Shown in pieces: positions 1-6,924 of a stretch of DNA of 9,776 bases (the first letter of the stretch is position 1; each line of letters begins with the position of its first letter). Origin of the DNA: Pseudomonadota bacterium (GTDB lineage: Bacteria; Desulfobacterota; Desulfobacteria; Desulfobacterales; RPRI01); assembly GCA_018819005.1 (NCBI GenBank), contig JAHJQU010000217.1:1-9776 (forward strand). The letters run 5' to 3'. Below the pieces are notes generated by a model, which saw only the letters and a list, made by a program, of their open reading frames with translations, ran no database searches and was not told the DNA's origin. The translations under genes and the position numbers were made by a program.

Positions 1-127
1 CTGATATGACTTTCTATGCAGGATGAAGCACCCTCCATCTCTTTGCCGCAAAAAGCACAAACCGCCAATTCTGCCGCTCCTTATACTGAGTTATGGCTCT
101 TACCAGAAATATATTCTGAGCCCAACC

Positions 128-1123
128 CTATTCAATATGATGTATTATCTTAACACCGCCCGGCTTCTGGTAGAAATATTCAACGAACTTGCCGTTTCCA
201 TTCAGAACAGCCGTAAGTGAAAAAGGACTCTTCCTGTTTTTATTCATTCTTCCGATAAAATCGGACGTGCTCGAAAACCTCAAATCACCAAAAGTTATAA
301 CGCTGTTTTCCCCTGACTTTGTTCTTTCGACAACCGGATATACCGCAAACCATGAATATGTATTAAATATGGAGGCGTCCTTTCCAAACTCATAAAACAT
401 CCTTCTTTCCGCCTTCTCGTACCTTCCCAGAAAAACAAGAGGCTTTCGGCCCAACAAACTTATTCCACCGAAATCATAGGTTTTTTCTCTTTCAATTATA
501 ACCTTCCAGTAAAATGGCGTAAAAATATCAGGAGAAAGATGAACTTTTAACAAATTTTCATTTCTTGTCCCGAGTTTGTCCGCTATGTTTTTTTCAAGAT
601 ATGTTTTTATTCCAAGATTAATTGCCGGATACATAAAAATCCATATTACTCCGGTTATGACAATCATCTCTTTCTTCTTTTTATTTAACGCCGAAATAAT
701 CAGAATTATCACCAGAACAAAGGTATATATTGGATCGATGATAAATACCGATTCAAGAGAGTACCTTCTGTGCGTAAAAGGGAAAAAAATTTGAGTACCG
801 TAAGATGTTATAAGATCAAGGAATATATGCAGATATATTATTGATAATGCGGCAATAAAGCCTTTTTTTATATCAAATGATTTAATAAACAGCCTGAAGA
901 TAAAAACAAGAATAACCGCAAGAAATATCCCGACGGCAAGGGAATGGGTGGCGCCCCTGTGATGAATCAGGTACAATTCAGGACCAAGGAAACCTGCAAT
1001 GTTATCTATGTCCGGCAATAACGTGGCAATGATGCAAAAGAGCATTATATGCCGTTCATTGTAATAGCCGCGAAAAGCCCCTTTTCCAAGAACACCTGAA
1101 GCAATATGCGTTACCGGATCCAT
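128..1123 (-). CDS. membrane-bound metal-dependent hydrolase, YdjM/DUF457 family
   Basis: This 331-aa protein belongs to the YdjM-like (DUF457, PF04307) family of inner-membrane proteins annotated as metal-dependent hydrolases; the physiological substrate is not known. Seen in the sequence: the typical amino end MDPVTHIASG with His6, the acidic motif LLPDID at residues 35-40, HHRGATH at 54-60, and H-x3-D at His99/Asp103, which together form the conserved His/Asp set expected to bind metal. Hydrophobic segments lie at roughly 26-45, 62-80, 86-104, 128-146 and 153-172; the carboxyl half (about 180-331) is hydrophilic. The start at 1123 is chosen because MDPVTH is the usual family start; the upstream AAGGTG is a poor ribosome-binding site only 2 bases away. 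It is AT-rich relative to the transporter genes further along. No partner gene is apparent; the nearest upstream item is a MITE-like element. Family call firm, enzymatic role uncertain. Confidence 0.9.
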   Translation of the reverse strand: MDPVTHIASGVLGKGAFRGYYNERHIMLFCIIATLLPDIDNIAGFLGPELYLIHHRGATHSLAVGIFLAVILVFIFRLFIKSFDIKKGFIAALSIIYLHIFLDLITSYGTQIFFPFTHRRYSLESVFIIDPIYTFVLVIILIISALNKKKKEMIVITGVIWIFMYPAINLGIKTYLEKNIADKLGTRNENLLKVHLSPDIFTPFYWKVIIEREKTYDFGGISLLGRKPLVFLGRYEKAERRMFYEFGKDASIFNTYSWFAVYPVVERTKSGENSVITFGDLRFSSTSDFIGRMNKNRKSPFSLTAVLNGNGKFVEYFYQKPGGVKIIHHIE

Positions 1124-1167
1124 AACACCTTATTATATACAAGACCTTAATAATCTACCCATAATTT

Positions 1168-1320
1168 GACGGCTTCGTAAAAAGTCATTCTGCTGTGTTG
1201 CACTTCATCTTTCGTCATTGCAGCGTACCAGTAAGTACGCTTCATTCCTCAAGATTCGTGCGCCTTGCATAATGATCTTTTTTCTTTGCCGTCTGAAATT
1301 CGACTTTTTACGAGTTCATC
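1168..1320 (-). repeat. MITE-like inverted-repeat element, family 1, copy a
   Basis: A 153-bp non-coding element. Its ends are imperfect inverted repeats: the left end begins GACGGCTTCGTAAAAAGTC and the reverse complement of the right end agrees at 15 of 19 positions. A central hairpin at 1223-1240 (GCGTAC / GTACGC arms) lies near the middle. The 7-mer ATAATTT occurs immediately outside both ends (1161-1167 and 1321-1327), as expected for a target-site duplication. Read on the minus strand it is closely similar over its whole length to the element at 3210-3361. It encodes no protein, so it would need a transposase supplied from elsewhere. Together with the features at 1321-1449 it fills the gene-free stretch 1124-1449. 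Confidence 0.85.
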
Positions 1321-1380
1321 ATAATTTGATGGCTTCGTTGGAAGTCAAAAACAGACTTTTTACCTGGCGGGAAATCCGCC
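1321..1380. repeat. degenerate family-1 element end plus short hairpin
   Basis: ATAATTTGAtGGCTTCGT at 1321-1338 repeats 1161-1178 with one difference, exactly 160 bp downstream, so a second, decayed family-1 end appears to follow copy a in tandem. GACTTTTTAC at 1354-1363 resembles the opposite end of such an element, which would make this a tiny internally deleted remnant; that is inference. At 1366-1380 a perfect 5-bp hairpin (GGCGG, loop GAAAT, CCGCC) follows. Read on the minus strand it lies about 70 bp beyond the transporter stop codon and could weakly slow transcription, but no T-run follows it directly. Confidence 0.5.
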
Positions 1381-1391
1381 GAAGGCTGACT

Positions 1392-1433
1392 CTCCCGCCG
1401 CAAGGAGCGGGGAATGCTCTCGCTGTTTCGGTT
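1392..1433. repeat. GC-rich palindromic intergenic repeat, copy 1
   Basis: The segment starts CTCCCGCCGCAAGGAGCGGG and ends CGCTGTTTCGGTT. It matches 8189-8232 with a few substitutions and small gaps (roughly four of five positions), and both contain a short GC-rich dyad around a central GCAAG. Both copies sit in gene-free DNA next to one of the MITE-like elements. It looks like a small dispersed extragenic palindrome. It lies just beyond the stop codon of the minus-strand transporter gene, so a role at the transcript end is possible. Confidence 0.55.
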
Positions 1434-1449
1434 CAAGCAACCGTAAATT

Positions 1450-2778
1450 TCACGACAACGCAGATTCAGGCCCGCTTCCATCATCCCTGACAAAATAAAA
1501 AAGAATTCCGCCCGCTATAAAGAGAATAAGGATAGAAGCGATGCTTATCCGCGAAGCAATCCGCCCGATATATTCTGCTTCTTGGGCCGATGGAAAAGGA
1601 GGCATTAGCAACCTTTTTGCAAAAAGGCCTGCCGTTCCCATCAGGGCTGGACCGATAATAACAGCAAATTTGCCTATCATATTATAAAACCCAAAATACT
1701 CTGCGGCTTTATCTGCAGGAATAAGACGCAAATAATATGAACGGCTGAGAGCCTGTATTCCGCCTTGAGAAAGGCCTATAATGACGGCAAGAATATAAAA
1801 TTCGGTCTTTGTCGTCATCATGCTTCCCCAGATAGTAATAAATATATAGATGCCGATACAAAGAAAAATAGCCCGCCTGGCTCCCCAGGCCTGGCCAAGT
1901 TTTCCGAAACAAATAGCAGCAGGAAACCCTACAAACTGGACAACAAGAAGAGATACTATCAGGTCTTTTGAATCAAATCCCAGCGACATTCCGTAATCAA
2001 CAGCCATACGGATAATTGTATCAACTCCATCGATGTAAAGCCAGTAAGCGAGCAAAAAGAGATAAATAGTTTTCGATGAACGGATTTTCTTAAATGTTTC
2101 AATAAACTGCCTGAAACCTTCCCTGATAAAATCCCGTTTCATATCATTGGATGCAAAGGCCTTTTGTTCCGGAACCAGTAAAATGGTAAAGATTGTAAAA
2201 AAACCCCACCATACTGCAACGGAAATAAAAGAAAATCTTACTGCGGATGAGGAATCGGCAAAACCGAATTTTTCCGGCATCAGAGTCATCAGAACATTTA
2301 ACAAAAACAAAAGACCGCCGCCAAGATACCCAAGACCATATCCCAGGCCGGAGACATAATCCGTCTCATCCCTTTCCGCTACGCCCGGCAGGAGAGAATC
2401 ATAAAAAATGTTTGCTCCGGAAAAACCTATTACTGCGATTGAATAACAAATGACGGCAAGAATCCAGTCACCCTTTTGAACAAGATAAAGCGAAGCGGTC
2501 ATCACAATGCCAAGGTAGGCAAAAAAGATGAGAAATTTCTTCTTTATTGATCCCCTGTCTGCTATTGCGCCAATTAACGGCGCAATTAAAGCAATAAAGA
2601 GGCTTGCAATGGAATTCCCGAATCCCAGCCTTGCCGTACTGAGGTTTACATCAACCCCAAAGCTCCAGTACTGTTTGAAAAATACAGGGAAAAAGCCGGC
2701 CATAACTGTTGTGGCAAATGCTGAGTTTGCAAAGTCATACAAAGCCCAGCCAATAATAGCTTTTCTGTTTTTCAGCAT
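1450..2778 (-). CDS. MFS transporter, UMF1 (Atg22-like) family
   Basis: A 442-aa polytopic membrane protein of the major facilitator superfamily, UMF1 subgroup (related to fungal vacuolar Atg22). The diagnostic feature is the amino-terminal motif GWALYDFANSAF at residues 10-21, which starts the first membrane segment. About 12 hydrophobic segments can be counted, with a longer hydrophilic stretch around residues 200-235 between the two six-helix halves (VPEQKAF onward), the normal MFS arrangement. Basic loop motifs such as DRGSIKKK lie between helices 2 and 3. Length is normal for the family. Bacterial substrates are not established; fungal Atg22 exports amino acids from the vacuole. The start is supported by GGGAG at 2786-2790, 7 bases upstream. 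It follows the 123-aa gene by 40 bp on the same strand, so the two are probably co-transcribed. Family assignment is firm, substrate unknown. Confidence 0.93.
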   Translation of the reverse strand: MLKNRKAIIGWALYDFANSAFATTVMAGFFPVFFKQYWSFGVDVNLSTARLGFGNSIASLFIALIAPLIGAIADRGSIKKKFLIFFAYLGIVMTASLYLVQKGDWILAVICYSIAVIGFSGANIFYDSLLPGVAERDETDYVSGLGYGLGYLGGGLLFLLNVLMTLMPEKFGFADSSSAVRFSFISVAVWWGFFTIFTILLVPEQKAFASNDMKRDFIREGFRQFIETFKKIRSSKTIYLFLLAYWLYIDGVDTIIRMAVDYGMSLGFDSKDLIVSLLVVQFVGFPAAICFGKLGQAWGARRAIFLCIGIYIFITIWGSMMTTKTEFYILAVIIGLSQGGIQALSRSYYLRLIPADKAAEYFGFYNMIGKFAVIIGPALMGTAGLFAKRLLMPPFPSAQEAEYIGRIASRISIASILILFIAGGILFYFVRDDGSGPESALS

Positions 2779-2818
2779 GGCCCTGCTCCCGGAAAGCTTC
2801 TGGTCTTCAGGTTCTATT

Positions 2819-3190
2819 TCAGGCGAAAATCCCGCCCTTGGTCTGAGAACCGGGTACTATGATGCGGGAGGCTTCATTGCGCCGCATTTCATTAGCCTTT
2901 TGAATGAGATTTTCCACAGCTTCATTAACTGCTGCAGGAAATTTTTCTGACGCTTCCTTAATGTTTTCAGCTTCAAGCTCACATTGTATGGGTAAAAGCC
3001 CCATCTGTGTCATAAGCTGGGTATGAGCCATAAATAGTGTTTTGCGGCTTTTGTCTTCCGAACCATCAGCCATTACCGGGGTGAGCCTCCTGATGGAACC
3101 CGCCTTTAAATCGGTAAAGGACTCCTCCAGATAAAGATTATCCTTGTCAACTTCGACACTAATTTTAAAACTCTGTTCGTTGTTTGGCAT
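2819..3190 (-). CDS. conserved-looking 123-aa soluble protein of unknown function
   Basis: I do not recognise a named family. The product is a 123-aa hydrophilic protein without signal peptide or membrane segment. Residues 8-40 look like beta strands (KISVEVDKDNLYLEESFTDL), a middle part reads MAHTQLMTQMGLLPIQCELE as if strand-rich, and residues about 76-106 (NIKEASEKFPAAVNEAVENL and following) form a strongly predicted amphipathic helix rich in Glu and Ala, ending in a short tail with IIVPGSQT. It is a genuine gene: the start at 3188-3190 is preceded by GAGGAG (3199-3204) at good spacing, and the frame is closed 40 bp before the UMF1 transporter, which suggests an operon and perhaps a cytosolic accessory role. 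Its upstream region is occupied by a MITE-like element beginning 20 bp from the start codon, so any promoter must lie within or beyond that element. Confidence 0.8.
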   Translation of the reverse strand: MPNNEQSFKISVEVDKDNLYLEESFTDLKAGSIRRLTPVMADGSEDKSRKTLFMAHTQLMTQMGLLPIQCELEAENIKEASEKFPAAVNEAVENLIQKANEMRRNEASRIIVPGSQTKGGIFA

Positions 3191-3209
3191 TTACATTCTC
3201 CTCTTTATT

Positions 3210-3361
3210 GGCGGCTTCTTAAAAAGTCATATTTCAGACGGCAAAGTAAAAAGCTTATTATGCAAGGCGCACGAATTTTGAGGAATGAAGCGTACTTTTT
3301 GTACGCTGCAATGACAAAAGATGAAGTGCAACACAGCAGAATAACTTTTTACGAAGCCGTC
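3210..3361 (+). repeat. MITE-like inverted-repeat element, family 1, copy b
   Basis: A 152-bp element whose ends (GGCGGCTTCTTAAAAAGTCAT, read inward, and the reverse complement of ATAACTTTTTACGAAGCCGTC) match at 18 of 21 positions. A central perfect hairpin sits at 3290-3306: GCGTAC, loop TTTTT, GTACGC. TTTATT occurs directly outside each end (3204-3209 and 3362-3367), consistent with a target duplication. The element is the reverse complement of copy a at 1168-1320, with high similarity throughout (for example the shared block TGCAAGGCGCACGAAT). It contains no open frame of note. It separates the divergently read 123-aa gene and persulfide reductase. Confidence 0.88.
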
Positions 3362-3483
3362 TTTATTTATTTTCCGTCCCTTATACTCAAGGAAGGCAAA
3401 TAATACAAACCGTTTTTAATAGGATGCCGGAAAAGGCGCATATCTTGACACGATAAGCCGTTCATCATATTTAAAGAACTCTG

Positions 3484-3489
3484 TATAAT
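3484..3489 (+). promoter_or_regulatory. candidate -10 box for the CoADR-rhodanese gene
   Basis: A perfect TATAAT lies about 90 bp before the start codon at 3580. The hexamer 17 bp upstream (TTCATC, 3461-3466) is a weak -35 match. A perfect TTGACA occurs at 3445-3450 but is 33 bp from this -10 box; with 17-bp spacing it would pair only with the poor TATTTA at 3468-3473. The stretch 3362-3527 contains nothing else I can name. Confidence 0.4.
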
Positions 3490-3527
3490 ATCTGATTAAA
3501 GGGAAGGACAAAGGGAATATCGAATAT

Positions 3528-3550
3528 CGTACTTCGAAGTTCGAAGTACG
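3528..3550. promoter_or_regulatory. perfect 11-bp inverted repeat, candidate operator in reductase leader
   Basis: CGTACTTCGAA and TTCGAAGTACG flank a single central G, giving a 23-bp near-perfect palindrome (25 bp counting the flanking T/A pair). It ends 16 bp before the ribosome-binding site GGAGG (3567-3571) and lies downstream of the candidate -10 box. It could be a binding site for a dimeric repressor or an RNA stem next to the ribosome-binding site. Similar TTCGAAGT-rich strings could also be simple dispersed repeats, so the regulatory reading is an inference. Confidence 0.45.
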
Positions 3551-3579
3551 AACGACTGGAAAAATTGGAGGATCAGAAT

Positions 3580-5268
3580 ATGGCAAACAGAAAAAGGCTG
3601 CTTATTGTAGGCGGTGTAGCGGGTGGCGCATCATGTGCGGCAAGAGCTCGGAGACTTTCAGAAGACGCTGAAATCGTGATATTTGAACGAGGCCCTTATG
3701 TCTCTTTCGCAAATTGCGGACTTCCTTATTACATCGGAAATGTTATTACCAGCGAAGACGACCTCATTGTCGCATCACCGGAGCTTTTTCTTGAGTGGTT
3801 CGAAGTTGATGTTAGAAATCAGAACAATGTTCTCTCGGTCAACAGGGAAAAGAAGGAAATTGAGGTAAAAGATCTCAAAACAGGAAAGGTTTACAGGGAA
3901 AAATATGATGCCCTTCTTCTTTCTCCAGGATCAGCGCCTTTAAAGCCGAACTTGAAAGGAATAGATCTTCCGGGAATATTCACGCTCCGCAATATCCCGG
4001 ATACAAGGGAAATTATTAAATGGATTAAAGAAAAAAAAGTTGAAAGGGCGGCCATTGTAGGCGGAGGATTTATAGGGCTTGAAATGACGGAAAACTTAAG
4101 AAGGCTCGGCATTCATGTTACCATAATTGAAATGCAACCCCATGTCATGCCTGCCATCGACCCTGAAATAGCAGCATTCATCCATAAACATCTCGAGGCA
4201 AACGGAGTATTCTTAATGCTCGGTTCCGCTGTTTCCGGATTCAGCAGAGAAAACGACGACTCAATATCCGTAAAGCTTCAATCGGAAAATGCGGTTCCGG
4301 CCGACATGGTTATACTCTCCATAGGCGTTCGGCCTGAAATTCAGCTTGCAAAGGATGCGGGACTCTCCATAGGCGCTCTTGGAGGGGTAGTCGTTGACGA
4401 ATTCATGCGGACAAGCGACGAAAACATCTGGGCAGTAGGTGATGCCGTCGAAGTAAAAGACTTCTTAACAAACAATCAAAGCCTAATCCCCCTCGCAGGA
4501 CCGGCAAACAGGCAGGGCCGGGTTGCCGCGGAATCCATATTCGGAACATCCAATAAAATAAAATCTTTCAGAGGCGTACAGGCTACCGCCGTTTGCGGGA
4601 TAATGGGCATGACGATAGCTTCAACAGGTCTGACGGAAAAGGCCATAAAAAGGCATGAGAAAAACGGCGTTCACATACCATATGAGAAGATATATCTCCA
4701 TCCGGATCACCATGCCACCTATTATCCGGACGCAAAAACCATAACCATGAAGCTTATATTCTCCAAAAATGACGGGCAGGTTCTTGGCGCACAGGCTGTA
4801 GGCTTTGAAGGAGTAGAAAAGAGAATCGATGTCATCTCTGCAATTATCCAAAAAAACGGGACTGTCTTTGACCTTGAAGAAGCCGAACTCTGCTATGCCC
4901 CCCAGTACGGTTCAGCGAAAGATCCTGTCAACATGGCAGGCATGATAGCTGTAAACGTGCTTAAGGGTTATTCTTTTATAAAACACTGGGAAGAGCTTCC
5001 AGGTTCGGATACTTATATAATAGATGTGCGTGACCCGGCTGAATATGTGCGGGGACATCATAAAAGCGCAGTCAATATTCCTTTAAACAGCATAAGATTC
5101 AGGCTTGACGAAATTCCTGAAAACCGGGATATCTGGCTGTACTGTCTTGTAGGGAAAAGATCTTATTTTGCTTCAAGAATATTAAGACAAAAAGGTTTTA
5201 ATGCATGGAGCGTTTCAGGGGGATATGTAATGTATAAGGCAGTAAAAAAGTTCATGAACCTGCCGTAG
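3580..5268 (+). CDS. CoA-disulfide/persulfide reductase with C-terminal rhodanese domain (CoADR-RHD)
   Basis: A 562-aa FAD-dependent pyridine-nucleotide disulfide oxidoreductase fused to a rhodanese domain, the architecture of the NADH-dependent persulfide reductase (Npsr) type that reduces CoA-disulfide, CoA-persulfide or polysulfide in the cytoplasm. Seen: FAD-binding LLIVGGVAGGASCAAR at residues 7-22; the CoADR active-site motif SFANCGLPYY with the single redox Cys46; a second dinucleotide motif IVGGGFIGLEM near 160-170 for NAD(P)H; the FAD-contacting WAVGDAVEV; the dimerisation-domain motif YAPQYGSAKDPVNMAG near 440; and a rhodanese domain from about residue 480 with the loop CLVGKRSY, catalytic Cys522. 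Both cysteines are present, so the fusion should be active. The ATG at 3580 is preferred over the TTG at 3565 because GGAGG (3567-3571) sits 8 bases upstream of it. It is the only plus-strand gene here and stands alone. Its TAG stop overlaps the end of a repeat element. Confidence 0.95.
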   Translation: MANRKRLLIVGGVAGGASCAARARRLSEDAEIVIFERGPYVSFANCGLPYYIGNVITSEDDLIVASPELFLEWFEVDVRNQNNVLSVNREKKEIEVKDLKTGKVYREKYDALLLSPGSAPLKPNLKGIDLPGIFTLRNIPDTREIIKWIKEKKVERAAIVGGGFIGLEMTENLRRLGIHVTIIEMQPHVMPAIDPEIAAFIHKHLEANGVFLMLGSAVSGFSRENDDSISVKLQSENAVPADMVILSIGVRPEIQLAKDAGLSIGALGGVVVDEFMRTSDENIWAVGDAVEVKDFLTNNQSLIPLAGPANRQGRVAAESIFGTSNKIKSFRGVQATAVCGIMGMTIASTGLTEKAIKRHEKNGVHIPYEKIYLHPDHHATYYPDAKTITMKLIFSKNDGQVLGAQAVGFEGVEKRIDVISAIIQKNGTVFDLEEAELCYAPQYGSAKDPVNMAGMIAVNVLKGYSFIKHWEELPGSDTYIIDVRDPAEYVRGHHKSAVNIPLNSIRFRLDEIPENRDIWLYCLVGKRSYFASRILRQKGFNAWSVSGGYVMYKAVKKFMNLP

Positions 5269-5410
5269 AGACCTTTGCATAACGCCCCCTTTTGCCCGAT
5301 TACTGCGTCAGGCTCAAATTTCAATCCTCGAAATACTAAAAGTATTCCTGTGGTTGAAATTATCGCCTTCCTTGTACTTGGCCAAAATTGGACGTTCTTC
5401 AAAGGTCTCC
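5267..5410 (+). repeat. MITE-like inverted-repeat element, family 2, copy A
   Basis: A 144-bp element. The left end AGAGACCTTTGCATAACG and the reverse complement of the right end match at 15 of 18 positions. The core has a hairpin at 5332-5346 (AATAC, loop TAAAA, GTATT). The left end overlaps the TAG stop codon (5266-5268) of the reductase. Both outer segments recur in reverse orientation at 8240-8441: 5358-5410 matches 47 of 53 bases and 5267-5301 matches 33 of 35. No clear target duplication is seen. It occupies most of the space between two genes that converge here (reductase on plus, CDF on minus). Confidence 0.85.
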
Positions 5411-5445
5411 ATAGTATGATGGTTTTATGAAAAGCAGAATTTCCC

Positions 5446-6369
5446 TTATTTTATAATGCGATCAAGTCCGGTATCATGTCCTGAAACCGGATCCTCCAAG
5501 GGCTCCAGGTGTGTAAATACTGTGACATAAGAAATCGCACTGCGAATTTCAGCTTCCAGTTCCTCAAGCAGCTCATGGCCCTGCTGCACTGTCCATGCGC
5601 CCGGAACAAGAACGTGGACTGACACAAAACAGCGCGATCCGGCCTGTCTGGTTCGCAGCGCATGAAACTCGATCCCCTGTCTTTTATACTTATCAAAAAC
5701 AGTTATCACTTCCCTGCACTCATGCTCAGGCATTGCCGAGTCCATGAGGCCGAACACCGAACCCCTGAGCAGCCTGAAGCCTGTCCAGACAATATAACAG
5801 GCAACGCAAAGCGCAATAACAGGGTCCAGAGGCTGCCATCCGGTTAATGCCACTGCGGTTACCCCGCCTATCACGCCTATTGAAGTCCAAACGTCAGTCA
5901 TAAGATGGTGCGCATCCGCTTCAAGGGTAACGGATCTGTTTCTCTTTCCGGCAGAAAGGAGGATGCGCGCAACTACGAAATTTATCAGCGATGCGATAGC
6001 AGAGACAGCCAAACCTGTACCGGCCTGTTCAATAGGCCTCGGATTGATGAGGCGGCTAATTGCCATAACTCCGATGCTGACGGCAGCGATGAGAATCAGT
6101 ACGCCTTCCGCGCCGCATGCAAAATATTCGGCCTTGTCATGTCCGAAAAGGTGATCTTCATCAGGTGGGCGGGCAGCTATCGTAAGCATAACCAGGGCTA
6201 TGCTTGCCCCAAGCAGGTTAACAAATGATTCCGCTGCGTCTGAGAGCAAGCCAACCGATCCGGTAATCCAGTACGCATAACTTTTCAAAGCGATGGTGGC
6301 AATCGCGGCTGCAATCGACAGCCAAGCATAGCTGGTAAGTGATGAACGATTCATAGTTAATTTGACCAT
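5446..6369 (-). CDS. cation diffusion facilitator (CDF) family metal transporter
   Basis: A 307-aa inner-membrane proton-coupled divalent metal exporter. About six membrane segments lie between residues 14 and 200, followed by a cytosolic carboxyl domain (about 210-295) of the CDF type with [19 protein letters not shown] and a closing FTHLEP. Family landmarks: [20 protein letters not shown] in TM2, GHDKAEYFA at 77-85, and [15 protein letters not shown] in TM5 giving H155-x3-D159 of the transport site. By my hand alignment the TM2 site is Glu47/Asn51 where FieF has Asp45/Asp49, typical of a subgroup with an SDAxESxVN string; the metal cannot be named. Two starts are possible, 6369 and 6354, neither with a convincing ribosome-binding site; the longer form is listed. 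It lies 37 bp after the YhcH-like gene and may be read with it. The sequence is visibly more GC-rich than that neighbour. Confidence 0.93.
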   Translation of the reverse strand: MVKLTMNRSSLTSYAWLSIAAAIATIALKSYAYWITGSVGLLSDAAESFVNLLGASIALVMLTIAARPPDEDHLFGHDKAEYFACGAEGVLILIAAVSIGVMAISRLINPRPIEQAGTGLAVSAIASLINFVVARILLSAGKRNRSVTLEADAHHLMTDVWTSIGVIGGVTAVALTGWQPLDPVIALCVACYIVWTGFRLLRGSVFGLMDSAMPEHECREVITVFDKYKRQGIEFHALRTRQAGSRCFVSVHVLVPGAWTVQQGHELLEELEAEIRSAISYVTVFTHLEPLEDPVSGHDTGLDRIIK

Positions 6370-6406
6370 ACGGTATTTATGGCGTCAAGCACAAAACAGC
6401 ACAAAA

Positions 6407-6862
6407 TCAGCATAAAATCGGAACTTTGAAAACAATTTTTTTGACTTTTTCCTGCAAATCGCCATATTTAAGCTCCGGCATGTGTCCGTCGTGGGGGAAA
6501 AATATTGCAAAATAATTCAGGTCCATTTTAATGAAATTTAATTCGCCATCTAACTTCTGTAAATCCTTATCCGGATCATAAGCATATTCTTTACATTCGG
6601 CTTTATTGCATATCCCTATTCTTTCTATGCCTTTTAACAGAATCTGGATATCAATGAATTTTCGGTGACACTCAACGAATGTTTCTGAAATATCTTTTGT
6701 AACATATTCTTTCATCAGGGCAAAAGCGCCATGACTGTTAACCTCATACCTGCCTTCTGCCATATCAGGCATATTATTTCCTTTAATGAAATCATAAACA
6801 TTATTAAAATGTGGATGAAGGCATAAATAATTGCTGAAGTTTTCAATCGAATCAAACACCAT
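6407..6862 (-). CDS. YhcH/YjgK/YiaL family protein (DUF386 cupin-like)
   Basis: A 151-aa cytosolic protein of the YhcH/YjgK/YiaL (DUF386) family, beta-barrel proteins linked in enterobacteria to sugar-acid metabolism (YhcH, YiaL) and to biofilm/toxin responses (TabA). Visible landmarks are HGAFALMKEY at residues 44-53, E64-C-H66 followed by FIDIQILLKGIE with Asp71, Gln73 and Glu80, and FFPHDGHMPEL at 121-131 with His124 and His127, which are the conserved polar residues thought to line the pocket and hold a metal. Length is normal. The ATG at 6862 is backed by AGGAAG (6871-6876) 8 bases upstream. It sits 45 bp after the YajD-type gene and 37 bp before the CDF gene, all minus strand. No sugar catabolic genes are nearby, so the substrate is open. 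It is AT-rich compared with its flanking genes. Confidence 0.9.
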   Translation of the reverse strand: MVFDSIENFSNYLCLHPHFNNVYDFIKGNNMPDMAEGRYEVNSHGAFALMKEYVTKDISETFVECHRKFIDIQILLKGIERIGICNKAECKEYAYDPDKDLQKLDGELNFIKMDLNYFAIFFPHDGHMPELKYGDLQEKVKKIVFKVPILC

Positions 6863-6896
6863 GTTTTTATCTTCCTTTTCTTATCACCCTCACCAC

Positions 6897-6924
6897 AACC
6901 CATTTCGTCAAGGGAGAGTGGGTT
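6897..6924 (+). repeat. hairpin overlapping the yajD stop; dispersed-repeat-like
   Basis: AACCCA (6897-6902) and TGGGTT (6919-6924) form a 6-bp stem with a 16-base loop; a T-run continues to 6928, so on the plus strand it looks like a terminator although no plus-strand gene reads into it. The surrounding text (CACCCTCACC... AAGGGAGAG) resembles a dispersed CCCTCACCC/AGGGAGAGGG repeat common in bacterial genomes. It contains the stop codon and the last codons of the minus-strand HNH nuclease. Confidence 0.5.

Noticed and set aside
1132..1137. Perfect TATAAT on the minus strand just before the DUF457-type gene
   Set aside because: It would place the transcript start at or next to the ATG and no -35 hexamer is found at 16-18 bp, so it is more likely AT-rich chance.
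1218..1490. Plus-strand 90-codon open frame between the hydrolase and the UMF1 gene
   Set aside because: It consists of family-1 element and palindromic repeat sequence and lacks a ribosome-binding site.
3565..3579. TTG start five codons before the reductase ATG
   Set aside because: This TTG overlaps the GGAGG ribosome-binding site that serves the ATG at 3580, so the longer form is unlikely.
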